Assembly (NCBI RefSeq): GCF_039822285.1
Contig: NZ_JBAJEY010000004.1
Location: 124,001-188,000, forward strand
Reading direction: 5' to 3'
Length of the DNA stretch: 64,000 bases
From: Thiofaba sp039822285
Lineage (GTDB): Bacteria > Pseudomonadota > Gammaproteobacteria > Halothiobacillales > Halothiobacillaceae
Shown here piece after piece: positions 15,800-24,800 of this stretch; the first letter of the stretch is position 1, and each line of letters begins with the position of its first letter. Made by a program: the position numbers and the translations under genes. Under the pieces are notes generated by a model, which was not told the origin of the DNA, made no database searches, and saw only the letters and a program-made list of their open reading frames with translations.

Positions 15800-16744
15800 C
15801 TAGCCCTGGCGATGACGGGCCAGGGCATCCAGCAGATCACCGGCGATGTCGAGGCCAAAGCAGGCATCCAGCTCGCGGATGCAGGTGGGGCTGGTCACGT
15901 TGATCTCGGTAATGTAGTCGCCGATCACGTCGAGACCGACGAAGTACAGGCCCATCGCGCGCAGGGTGGGGCCGATCCTCTCGCACAGCCAGCGGTCACG
16001 GGCGGTGAGTTCCACCCCCACGCCGCGCCCTCCTGCGGCAAGGTTGGCGCGAAACTCACCGCTCGGCGGGATGCGTGCCAGGGCGTAGGGCACGGGCGTT
16101 CCATCGATCATGAGGATGCGCTTGTCGCCTTCCGTCACGGCGGGCAGGAATTTCTGCGCCATGATCCACTGCCGGCCCCCCTGGGTCAGCAGCTCGACGG
16201 CGGTGCGCAGGTTCATGTCGCCGCGCGCGAGGCGGAACACCCCCTGGCCGCCCATCACGTCGAGCGGCTTGAGGACGATCTCGCCGTGGGTATCGAGGAA
16301 GGCGCGGATGTCCTCCTCGCGACTGCTGACCAGGGTGGGCGGGATGCACTCGGGAAAATGGGTGGCGAACAACTTCTCGTTGACCGCCTGCAGGGCTGCC
16401 GGGCGGTTGGCGACCAGGCTGCCTGCGCGCTCCGCGAGGGCGAGGATCTGGGTGGCGTGCAGGTAGCGCGCATCGAACGGCGGATCCTGGCGCATCAAGA
16501 GGATGTCCAGCTCGCCGAGGGGCGTCGCGCGCGGCTCGCCGAGGGTGAACCAGTCGGACCGATCGTCCCGCACCTCGATGGGGCGGGCATGGCCGAAGGC
16601 GTGGCCGTCTTGCACGGACAGGTCACCCAGCTCCAGATACCAGCACTCCCAGCCGCGCCTCTGCGCGGCCAGCAGCATGGCGAAGCTGGAATCCTTGTAG
16701 GGCTTGATGGCGCCGATCGGGTCCATCACCACGCCGAGTTTCAT
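15800..16744 (-). CDS. gshB: Glutathione synthetase
   Basis: A 314-residue ATP-grasp enzyme joining gamma-glutamylcysteine and glycine. The start MKLGVVMDPIGAIKPYKDSS and the block QDPPFDARYLHATQIL are typical of proteobacterial GshB; the ATP-grasp part shows IVLKPLDVMGGQGVFRL and ITEINVTSPTCIRELD. The ATG overlaps the gshA stop (ATGA), so the two biosynthetic steps are translationally coupled. Confidence 0.96.
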   Translation of the reverse strand: MKLGVVMDPIGAIKPYKDSSFAMLLAAQRRGWECWYLELGDLSVQDGHAFGHARPIEVRDDRSDWFTLGEPRATPLGELDILLMRQDPPFDARYLHATQILALAERAGSLVANRPAALQAVNEKLFATHFPECIPPTLVSSREEDIRAFLDTHGEIVLKPLDVMGGQGVFRLARGDMNLRTAVELLTQGGRQWIMAQKFLPAVTEGDKRILMIDGTPVPYALARIPPSGEFRANLAAGGRGVGVELTARDRWLCERIGPTLRAMGLYFVGLDVIGDYITEINVTSPTCIRELDACFGLDIAGDLLDALARHRQG

Positions 16745-18039
16745 GCGGCCTTCTCCTGGCGGACCTCGGCCTGTTCGCGCGCCGCCGCCAGCAGGGCCAG
16801 GCGGGCGATCACGCCATAGGCATAGAAGCGGTTGGGCGGGGCGTCCGGCGCCTGCTGGCAGTCGGGGGTGGTGCAGGACTCATCGAAGGCGAGCGGCATG
16901 AAGTGGGCGCCGGGGGCGTTCAGGTTCTCGTCGTCGCCGCGCTGGGTGTGCACGCGGTAAAAGCCTCCCACGACGAAGCGGTCGATCATGTATACCACCG
17001 GTTCGGCGACCGCGCCGGCGATGCTCTCGAAGGTGTAAACCCCCTCCTGCACGATCACGCGCGAGATGCCGAGCCCCTCCTTGCTCGCCGCCATGCGGGT
17101 GCGTTCCTTGCGGTTGAGGTTGCGCACCTCTTCCACCGAACGGGCCATCATCACCCCCATGCCGTAGGTGCCGGAGTCGGCCTTGATCACCACGAACGGC
17201 TCGCGGTCGATGCCGTATTCGGCATATTTCGCCTGAATGCGCGTCAGCAGCCGCCCGACCCGATCGGCCAGGCAGTCCTCGCCCTCTCGCTTCATGAAGT
17301 CGATCTCGCCGCAATCGTCGAACAACGGGTTGATCAGCCAGGGGTCGATGTTGGCCATGGAGGCGAACTCGCGCGCCACAGCGTCGTAATGGCGGAAATG
17401 GGTGGATTTTTTGCGCCTCCACCAGCCGAGCTCGAGCGGCGGGATGACCGTCTGCTCCAGGTCCTCCAGGATGGCCGGTACGCCGGCGGAGAGGTCGTTG
17501 TTGAGCACCACCGCGCAAGGCGAAAAACCGCCCGCCTCGACGCGGCGGCCCTTGCGCGTAAGCGGCAGCAGGGTCAGCTTGCGACCGGATGGCAGGTCCA
17601 CGGTCATCGGCTCGGTCTGCTCCTCGATCAACGAGCCGACGCGCACCTCGAAGCCGGCTTGCTCGGCCAGGTCACGCAGGGTAGCCACGTTCTCCAGGTA
17701 GTAGAGGTTGCGGGTGTGGCGCTCGGGCAGCAGCAAGAGGCCGCGCGCCTTGGGGCAGAGGTGCTCCATCGCCGTCTGCAGGGCATGGATGCAGAGCGGG
17801 GCAAAGGCCGGGTTGAGGTTGTTGAAGCCGGCCGGGAACAGGTTGGTGTCCACCGGGGCAAGCTTGAAGCCCGCGTTGCGCAGGTCGACCGAGCAGTAGA
17901 ACGGCGCGGGGGTGTCGAGGAAGGCCTGCCGCAGCCAGGTCTCGATCGCGGTCTGGCGGTCCAGCAGGTGGGACTCGATCTCCTGCAGCGGGCCCTGGTG
18001 GGCGGTGGTCAGGAACGGGACGGCATCAAGCAGCGGCAT
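16741..18039 (-). CDS. gshA: Glutamate-cysteine ligase, ferrooxidans type
   Basis: A 432-residue protein of the gshA_ferroox type, unrelated in overall sequence to E. coli GshA. Recognisable segments are FYCSVDLRNAGFKLAPVDTN, FPAGFNNL, FVVIKADSGTYGMGVM and VIVQEGVYTFESI. This type is found in Acidithiobacillus and other, often chemolithotrophic, proteobacteria. It makes gamma-glutamylcysteine, the first step of glutathione synthesis; the next gene is gshB with a 4-base overlap. It is the first gene of the leftward run that continues to pyrC' and is divergent from pilG. Confidence 0.9.
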   Translation of the reverse strand: MPLLDAVPFLTTAHQGPLQEIESHLLDRQTAIETWLRQAFLDTPAPFYCSVDLRNAGFKLAPVDTNLFPAGFNNLNPAFAPLCIHALQTAMEHLCPKARGLLLLPERHTRNLYYLENVATLRDLAEQAGFEVRVGSLIEEQTEPMTVDLPSGRKLTLLPLTRKGRRVEAGGFSPCAVVLNNDLSAGVPAILEDLEQTVIPPLELGWWRRKKSTHFRHYDAVAREFASMANIDPWLINPLFDDCGEIDFMKREGEDCLADRVGRLLTRIQAKYAEYGIDREPFVVIKADSGTYGMGVMMARSVEEVRNLNRKERTRMAASKEGLGISRVIVQEGVYTFESIAGAVAEPVVYMIDRFVVGGFYRVHTQRGDDENLNAPGAHFMPLAFDESCTTPDCQQAPDAPPNRFYAYGVIARLALLAAAREQAEVRQEKAA

Positions 18040-18127
18040 GGTGGTCTCTCTTTTCGGCTAGGCATAGTTTAGCAGCAGGATCCAGCCGCCCCCTGGCCCG
18101 AGGAGGGCGAGGGCGGCACAGAAGGGC

Positions 18128-18157
18128 TTGGATTTGGAAAGGTATTTCGGATAAATT
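18128..18157 (+). promoter_or_regulatory. Candidate sigma-70 promoter of the pil-chp operon
   Basis: TTGGAT at 18128-18133 and ATAAAT at 18151-18156 are separated by 17 bases in an AT-richer patch of the pilG upstream region. Its position 50-80 bases upstream of the start codon is reasonable. No experimental support. Confidence 0.4.
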
Positions 18158-18207
18158 CGGTAGACACGAGTAAAACCGCTCGACCGTACCGATGAGGGCC
18201 TGCTTTG

Positions 18208-18645
18208 ATGGATACGCCTGAAGCCCCGCAAGTCACTGAGTTCAGTGGACTGAAGATCATGGTCGTGGATGACAGCAAGACCATCCGCCGCACGGCCGAG
18301 ACCCTGCTGGCCAAGGCGGGGTGCATCATCGACACCGCCGTCGATGGTTTTGATGCCCTCGGCCGGATCCCGGTCTTTGAGCCGGATCTCATCTTCATCG
18401 ACATCCTCATGCCGCGTCTTGACGGCTATCAGACCTGCGCGCTGATCAAGAACAACCGGCGCTTCCGGCGCACCCCCGTCATCCTCCTGTCAAGCAAGGA
18501 CAGTATCTTCGACAAGGCGCGCGGCCGCATCGTCGGGGCGGACGACTACCTGACCAAGCCCTTCACCAGCGAGGAGTTGCTCGCCGCTCTGCGCCAGCAC
18601 GCGCGCCGGGCGAAGGATGTCGAAAGCCTGACACTGGTCGGATAA
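18208..18645 (+). CDS. pilG: Twitching motility response regulator PilG
   Basis: A 145-residue single-domain receiver with a short N-terminal extension. The acidic pair VDD, the phosphorylation Asp in FIDILMPRLDGY, the Ser in VILLSSKD and the Lys in YLTKPF are all present. PilG is a receiver output of the Chp kinase that promotes type IV pilus extension. A TTG lies one codon upstream, but the ATG at 18208 is the better start. It opens the pilGHIJ-chpAC operon. Confidence 0.93.
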   Translation: MDTPEAPQVTEFSGLKIMVVDDSKTIRRTAETLLAKAGCIIDTAVDGFDALGRIPVFEPDLIFIDILMPRLDGYQTCALIKNNRRFRRTPVILLSSKDSIFDKARGRIVGADDYLTKPFTSEELLAALRQHARRAKDVESLTLVG

Positions 18646-18700
18646 GCGCCAAGCCCTTCCTTATTCACGCCCTATTGATGCCCATTGCGGAGCCCTGTTC

Positions 18701-19066
18701 ATGGCCCATGTCCTGATCGTCGACGATTCCCCCACCGAACGGCATGTCCTGCAGGGTATGCTCGAGCGCAACGGCTTCAAGGTCAGCCTGGCCACCAACG
18801 GCGAAGAGGGTGTGGCCCAGGCCAAGGCCATCAAGCCCGATCTCATCCTGATGGATGTGGTCATGCCCGGTCTCAATGGCTTCCAGGCCACCCGGGAGCT
18901 CTCCCGCACGCCGGACACGGCCTCGATCCCGGTGATCATCGTGACCACCAAGGATCAGGAAACCGACCGGATCTGGGGCATGCGTCAAGGGGCCCGGGAT
19001 TACCTCACTAAGCCGGTGCAGGAGTCTCAGCTCATGACGACGATCCGCTCCCTGATTGGGGCCTGA
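18701..19066 (+). CDS. pilH: Twitching motility response regulator PilH
   Basis: A 121-residue stand-alone receiver: MAHVLIVDDSPTERHVLQGM, phospho-Asp in ILMDVVMPGLNGFQ, Thr in IIVTTKDQETDR and Lys in YLTKPV. The ATDR-like segment TKDQETDRIWGMRQGARDY is characteristic of PilH. It acts opposite or downstream to PilG in Chp signalling and may serve as a phosphate sink. Next gene pilI starts 2 bases after its stop. Confidence 0.93.
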   Translation: MAHVLIVDDSPTERHVLQGMLERNGFKVSLATNGEEGVAQAKAIKPDLILMDVVMPGLNGFQATRELSRTPDTASIPVIIVTTKDQETDRIWGMRQGARDYLTKPVQESQLMTTIRSLIGA

Positions 19067-19068
19067 CT

Positions 19069-19602
19069 TTGAGCTCCCCAGCCTTCGCCCGCCTGCGCGC
19101 GCTGGAAGGGCTCGCTCTGGCCCGTGCCGCGGGTCTGCCACGGCGGGAGGCCCTGACCCGTCACTGGACTGCGCTGGCTTTCCGGCTCGGGGATGAGACC
19201 TTTGTCAGCCCGCTCGATCAGGTGGCCGAGATCCTGCCCATGCCCGCCGTCACCCGCTTGCCGTTGGCCCAGCCCTGGGTGCTGGGGGTGGCTAACCTGC
19301 GGGGTGAGCTGACGCCGATCATCGACATGATGGGACTTTTGGGGCGGGGGCGCGTATCCCCCGACCCGCGCGCCCGCGTGCTGGTGTCCAGGCGCGAGGC
19401 CTGGCCCCTCGGTCTGCTGGTCAGTGAGTCATTGGGGCTGCGGCATTTCCAGGTCGAGGCGCGGCGCCCGTTGGAACAACCGCCGCCGGGGCTTGCGGCT
19501 TACGTCCTCGAGGAGGTGGTCGAGCCTTGGCGCTCGTGGAAGATTCTCGACCTCCAGCGTCTGCTGCATGGCGAGGACGTCTTGCGTACCGCGCTCCAGT
19601 AA
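19069..19602 (+). CDS. pilI: CheW-like adaptor PilI
   Basis: A 177-residue CheW-domain protein linking the receptor PilJ to the kinase ChpA. The block LAQPWVLGVANLRGELTPIIDM is the CheW core, and LVSESLGLRHF follows. The start is a TTG at 19069, 2 bases after the pilH stop; a rare start codon suggests translation coupled to pilH. Gene order and family pattern support PilI rather than a flagellar CheW. Confidence 0.9.
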   Translation: MSSPAFARLRALEGLALARAAGLPRREALTRHWTALAFRLGDETFVSPLDQVAEILPMPAVTRLPLAQPWVLGVANLRGELTPIIDMMGLLGRGRVSPDPRARVLVSRREAWPLGLLVSESLGLRHFQVEARRPLEQPPPGLAAYVLEEVVEPWRSWKILDLQRLLHGEDVLRTALQ

Positions 19603-19711
19603 ATCCAGGCGCGGAGCGAAGCTTTTTCGGCGTCCTGCCCGGAGGTTCGGGTGGGTTCGGCACATTCTGAAACGACAACTAATGCGTTGAATCATCAAAG
19701 AGGAAACACGC

Positions 19712-21748
19712 ATGGCCCAGACGAAACGTGATGACGCGCGAGCTCGTGGCATCGGACGCAACATTGTGCCGCTCATCGCCTTGGCGGTGGTGCTGCTTGT
19801 GGCCACGGTAGGCATCTTCAGCTACGTGGCGTATGTCGATCACAACCGTCTGCAGTGGCGTCTGACGGCCAGCCAGATCGAACGTTTCAGCCCGGAGCTG
19901 GTGAGCGACGCCCTGCGTGCCGTGACGGGCCAGGAAGATGCGGCGGCCCAGCTGCAGGTCAAGATCAACGTGTTCGAGTCCCTGCTGAGCAAGCTGGAGA
20001 AGGGCGATCCGGAAACCCGCATGCCCCCGGTGAAGGATGACCTGCGTGCATCGCTTGAGGCCGTCCGCTTCAACTGGGGGCAGGTGCGTCCGACCCTTGA
20101 GAGCATCATCGCCGCGGGACCGGCCTATGCGCGGGTCAAGGCGGCCGGCGAGGTGATCGTGCGTGAGGTGCCGGAGATCATCGCCCTGTCCGATGAGGTG
20201 GTGCAGCAGATGGTGCGCGCAGGCGTCGGGCCGGGACAGACCTATCTGGCGCAGCGTCAGCAGTTCCTGATCCTGCGCATGAAGACCGCGGCCAGCGAAC
20301 TGCTGCGTGGCGAGGAGAATGCCTCGGTGGCGCTGGAGAAATTTGGCCGCGACGCTGCGCTGTTCGAGCGCGTGCTCGAGGCCATGCTTTCCGGCCGCGG
20401 TGACCCCGAGGTCCAGCGCGTCGAGGAGCCCAGCGCCCGTGAAAAACTGCGTCAGGTGGCGGTCAAATACGGTGCCATGCGCGAGTCCGTGGACGCGGTG
20501 ATGCAGAGCGGCCCCACGATCCTCGAGGCCAGCAAGGCCTTCCAGGCCAGCGACGAACTCTCCACCGGGCTGATCGCCGCGGCCGGCGACCTGCAGCGCA
20601 AGGCCACCAGCGAGCACGATGCCCTGTTCATGGTGAACATCGCCGGCTATGTCACCGCGGCCGCCACGCTGATTGCGGTGATTCTGCTCGGCGTGGTCCT
20701 GGTGCGTGATGCCCGCCGCCGTGAGGAAATCTCCCGCGAACAGAACGACCGCAACCAGCAGGCCATCCTGCGCTTGCTCGATGAGATGATGAACCTCGCG
20801 GAGGGCGACCTCACCCGTCATGCCACCGTGACCGAGGACATCACCGGGGCCATTGCGGACTCCGTGAACTACACCATCGACGCGCTGCGCGACCTGGTGG
20901 CCACCATCCAGCGGACCGCGGAGCAGGTGGGCAGTTCGGCGGGGGTGTCCCAGGCCACCTCCATGCGCCTGTCCGAGGCCAGCCAGGAACAGGCCCTGCG
21001 CATCGAGCAGGCGAGCGAGGCGGTGAACATCATCGCCGGCAAGGTGAGCGAGGTGGCCGAAGGTGCGGTGGACTCCGTCTCCGTTGCGCAGTCCTCGATG
21101 GAAGTGGCGCACAAGGGGGGCGAGGCCGTGCGTCAGACCATCCACGGCATGGAGCGCATCCGCGAGCAGATCCAGGATACCTCCAAGCGCCTCAAGCGTC
21201 TGGGTGAATCCTCGCAGGAGATCGGTGACATCGTAGGCCTGATTACCGACATTGCCGACCAGACCAACATCCTCGCCCTGAATGCGGCGATCCAGGCCGC
21301 CATGGCGGGCGAGGCCGGCCGCGGCTTCGCCGTGGTCGCGGACGAAGTCCAGCGCCTCGCGGAGCGCGTCGGTAACGCAACCAAGCAGATCGAGACCCTG
21401 GTGAAGACCATTCAGTCCGACACCCAGGAGGCGATGCTGTCCATGGAGCAAACCACCACCAACGTGGTGGGCGGCGCCCAGGTGGCGGAAAACGCCGGCC
21501 GCTCGCTGGAGGAGATCGAGACCGTATCCGCGACCCTGGCCCAGCGCATCCAGGCCATCGCCCAGGCCGCGCGCGAGCAGTTGGAGGAGGCCGCCCGCAT
21601 CCGTGAAACGATGCACCTGATCTCCGAGCAGACCTCGAGCACCGCGCAAGATGCGCAAGAGGCGGCCCAGGAGATCGGCAAGCTCAACGAACTGGCAAGC
21701 GAGCTGCGCACCTCGGTTGCGGGCTTCAAGCTGCCTGAGTCGGCCTGA
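19712..21748 (+). CDS. pilJ: Methyl-accepting chemotaxis-type receptor PilJ
   Basis: A 678-residue receptor. Transmembrane helices lie at about 17-42 and 308-332, with a periplasmic PilJ sensor region between them. A HAMP-like region follows, then the long signalling helices. The hairpin tip reads NAAIQAAMAGEAGRGFAVVADEVQRLAE; the AAMAGEAG variant is typical of PilJ (given here as two blocks: NAAIQAAMAGEAG and FAVVADEVQ). It senses surface contact or pilus state and controls ChpA through PilI/ChpC. RBS GAGGAAAC precedes the ATG. No pilK methyltransferase gene follows it. Confidence 0.95.
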   Translation: MAQTKRDDARARGIGRNIVPLIALAVVLLVATVGIFSYVAYVDHNRLQWRLTASQIERFSPELVSDALRAVTGQEDAAAQLQVKINVFESLLSKLEKGDPETRMPPVKDDLRASLEAVRFNWGQVRPTLESIIAAGPAYARVKAAGEVIVREVPEIIALSDEVVQQMVRAGVGPGQTYLAQRQQFLILRMKTAASELLRGEENASVALEKFGRDAALFERVLEAMLSGRGDPEVQRVEEPSAREKLRQVAVKYGAMRESVDAVMQSGPTILEASKAFQASDELSTGLIAAAGDLQRKATSEHDALFMVNIAGYVTAAATLIAVILLGVVLVRDARRREEISREQNDRNQQAILRLLDEMMNLAEGDLTRHATVTEDITGAIADSVNYTIDALRDLVATIQRTAEQVGSSAGVSQATSMRLSEASQEQALRIEQASEAVNIIAGKVSEVAEGAVDSVSVAQSSMEVAHKGGEAVRQTIHGMERIREQIQDTSKRLKRLGESSQEIGDIVGLITDIADQTNILALNAAIQAAMAGEAGRGFAVVADEVQRLAERVGNATKQIETLVKTIQSDTQEAMLSMEQTTTNVVGGAQVAENAGRSLEEIETVSATLAQRIQAIAQAAREQLEEAARIRETMHLISEQTSSTAQDAQEAAQEIGKLNELASELRTSVAGFKLPESA

Positions 21749-21812
21749 GTGGGGCTGCCTGTCCGCCCCTTCTGCCTGCGCGACTCGCGTTTCCTGAATG
21801 GAGCCTTCCGGC

Positions 21813-24800
21813 ATGCAAACTGACCTGCCGGCCCCCCTCCTCACCCGGGGCGGCCCAACAGCGGGACTGACGGAGTCCATCCCCGCCCCCTCCCTTTCAG
21901 GGGGCGCGAAGCCAGACAACACGACTCCCAGCGGTGTCGTCATTGATCGGCTGGGCCTGACCTGGGTCCAGCCCGCGATGGACGAGGCCTGGGGACAGGT
22001 GCGCTCAAGCCTGGAGGCCTTCGTTCAGGATCCGGCGAACTCCGCGATTCTGCGTCCTGCGCTCGAGCAGGTGCACCACTTGGCCGGACTGTTCGGCCTC
22101 ATGGAATTGCCTGCCGCGCGCCTGACCCTGCTCGAGGCCGGGCGACTGCTGGGGGCGCTGCAGCATCAGCAGGGGGAGCCGGACCCCGCAGCGGTGGAAG
22201 CCATCCATGGACTCCGCCCTTCGGGTGACGCTTCGCGACCCAACGCCGTTGCCGACGGTGTTGTTGTCGAGCCGCTGCTGGTGGCGGTGTCCCGCGTGGC
22301 TCTCTATGTCGAGCTTTTGCGGCGTGGGGAGGACGTGCCGGAGCTTGCCCTCCTTCCGGCCTGCAATGGCCTGCGCCTGGCGCAGGGGCTGCCCGCCCTC
22401 GGGGCGCGATCCTTCCTCGAACGTATCGCGCTCATGCAGGCCGGGCCATTCCGGGAGCACACCTGCGCCCTCGAGGCTGCGCGCGGGGTGGCCGCCGAGG
22501 CCCGTACCCTGCTTGAGCGCGCCCTCCTGGCCTGGCTCAAGGCGCAGCCGCAGGCCCATCTGGCCGTCGCCAAGGCCTTCGCCATGGCCGCAGACGGAGC
22601 CTCCACGCGGGAGGAAGGGGTGCTCTGGTGGAGTGCCGAGCTTCTGGCCCGAACCTTGGGGGATCCCCGCTTGGCCCAGGCCGGTGGGCTGAAACCCCTG
22701 CTCGGACGCCTCAACCGGGAGCTGAAGCAGCGCGCGGAGGTGGGGTTCGAGCCCTCGCCCCAGACCGCGCTCGGCGACAATGAGCTGGCGCATGAGGTCC
22801 TGTCCCTGTTGGTCCAGCATGTCAGCCAGCATCCGGCCGTCGTCCAGGCCCTCGCGGCCCTGGGCTGGCCGGCCCAGATCCCTGGGGCACTCGAATCCGA
22901 GGCCTCCGAGCATGCCCTGCTGGTGGCCGAGCCGGAGGTCCTGTCCCAGGCCGCGGAACAGCTCAAGGCGGCGCTTGATCCGGTGCAGGACCGCTTCGAT
23001 CTGGCCATGCGTTCGGGCGATGCCCAGGCGATCCTCGGCCTGGCCCCCGATCTCGACCAGCTTGCGGCAACCATGCGCATGCTGGAGCTTGATGCGGCAG
23101 CGGAGGCCCTCGAGGCCGCGGCATCCCGCCTGCATGAGGCCCAGGCGCAGGGCGTGACCCTGGATGAGGGCGGGCTGGAGCACATCGCCGGCACGCTCAT
23201 GCGCGCTGACGTGGAAATCGGGCGTCTGCGTCTCGGCCTGCCCGAGGGCGAGGGCATCGGTGCACCCATGCTGGTCGAGGCGATGGACGCCGCGGCCGTG
23301 CAGGGGCTGGAGGACGTGCTGCTGGCCAAGGAGCTTCTGCTCACCATGTGGAAGGAGGGGGGCGGCGAGGAGCGGCGCGGCGAAGTTCGGCAATTGCTGG
23401 AGCGCGTGCGCGGAAGCTTCGAGATGTTGTCCCTGCGCCCCTGGTCCGGACTGGTGGGCGGCATCCTCGACTACGCCGTCGCGCTGCCGCCAGGCGCGGT
23501 TCCTCCCGAGCGCGAGCAGGAGTCCGTGGCGGATGTCTTCGCCAGCCTCGAATACGGGCTGGAGAACCTGCGCGACTATCGTCAGGTTCCCGAGCGTGTC
23601 CTTGCCTTCGGCGAGGATGCCTTGGCCCGTCTGCGGGGCGGGGCTCAGGCCATCCAGGTGGGCCGTGCATTCGAGGACATGGCCGAGCCGCCCATGCATG
23701 CCGACGCCGGGCATCCGCGCGACGAGCAGGCGACCGCCCAGACCGTCGCCGCAGAGGAGGCGCTCCAGCCACCTCCGGTTGAAGTGACCGAGCCCATCCT
23801 CGAGGGCGCGCCTCCCGTGGTCGAACAGGCCTCGGAAGCACGTGAGGCGGCTGCTGAATCGCAACCGGCCGTCGAGGTCCCGCGCCTGGTGCCCGAGGAT
23901 ACCGACAGCGAGATCCTCGAGATCTTCATCGAGGAGGCCCGCGAGGTTCTTGAGACCATCCGCACGCAATTCCAGCAATGGAGAAGCGACCCTGGCAACA
24001 CCTCGGCCCTGGCGGAGCTGCGGCGAGCGTTCCACACCCTGAAGGGCAGTGGTCGCATCATCGGCGCACAGTTGGTGGGCGAGTTCGGCTGGGCCTTCGA
24101 AAATCTGCTCAACCGCGTCCTCGAGGGTGTGCTGCCAGCCAGCGACCCCCTGTTCCGGCTGCTGGAGCAGGCGCCAAGCCGATTGGAGCAGCTGCTCGAT
24201 GCCCTGGAGGGTAAGCCCGGCCTCGTCGTCTCGGAGGTCGAGCGCCTCTGCGAGGCCAGCGCGGCCTTCCTCAGCGAAGGCGCGGCGGCCCTGGATCGCC
24301 TGGCCGGCGCGCCCAAGCCGGCCGTCGAGGCCGAGCCACCGGTGGAGGAGGTTGGCCCCTCATCTTCGCATGTGGCCGTGGAAGCGGCAGCGTCCACTCA
24401 GGGGCTTCCTCCTTCGGACGAAGCTGCGCAACCGAGCGCCGCTGTTCCCTCCCCGGCGGCGCCGGTTCCGCGCATCGATCCCCAGTTGTACGAGATTTTC
24501 CGCAGCGAGGTCGAGGGCTATCTGCAGATCCTGCGCCAGGCGGCCGAGCGTGGCCGGCGCGAAGGCGGACTCCATCCCGATGCGGAGTTGATCCGGGTGA
24601 CGCACTCCCTGCTGGGCAGTGCGCGTACCGCGGGGGCTCCGCGCATCGTGGCCTTGGCGGGTCATCTTGAACATGCCATGCGCCTTGCCTTCGAAACCCA
24701 GCAAGTCTTCGATGCAGCGCTTCTCAATCTGACCGATTCGGCGGTGGACAGCATCGTGCTTCTGCTCGATGACATCGGCGGATTGGAGGTTGAACTCCCT

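Noticed and set aside
19679..21943. 754-codon open frame antisense to pilJ
   Set aside because: His/Gly/Leu-rich shadow translation with no motif; the sense strand is a textbook PilJ receptor.
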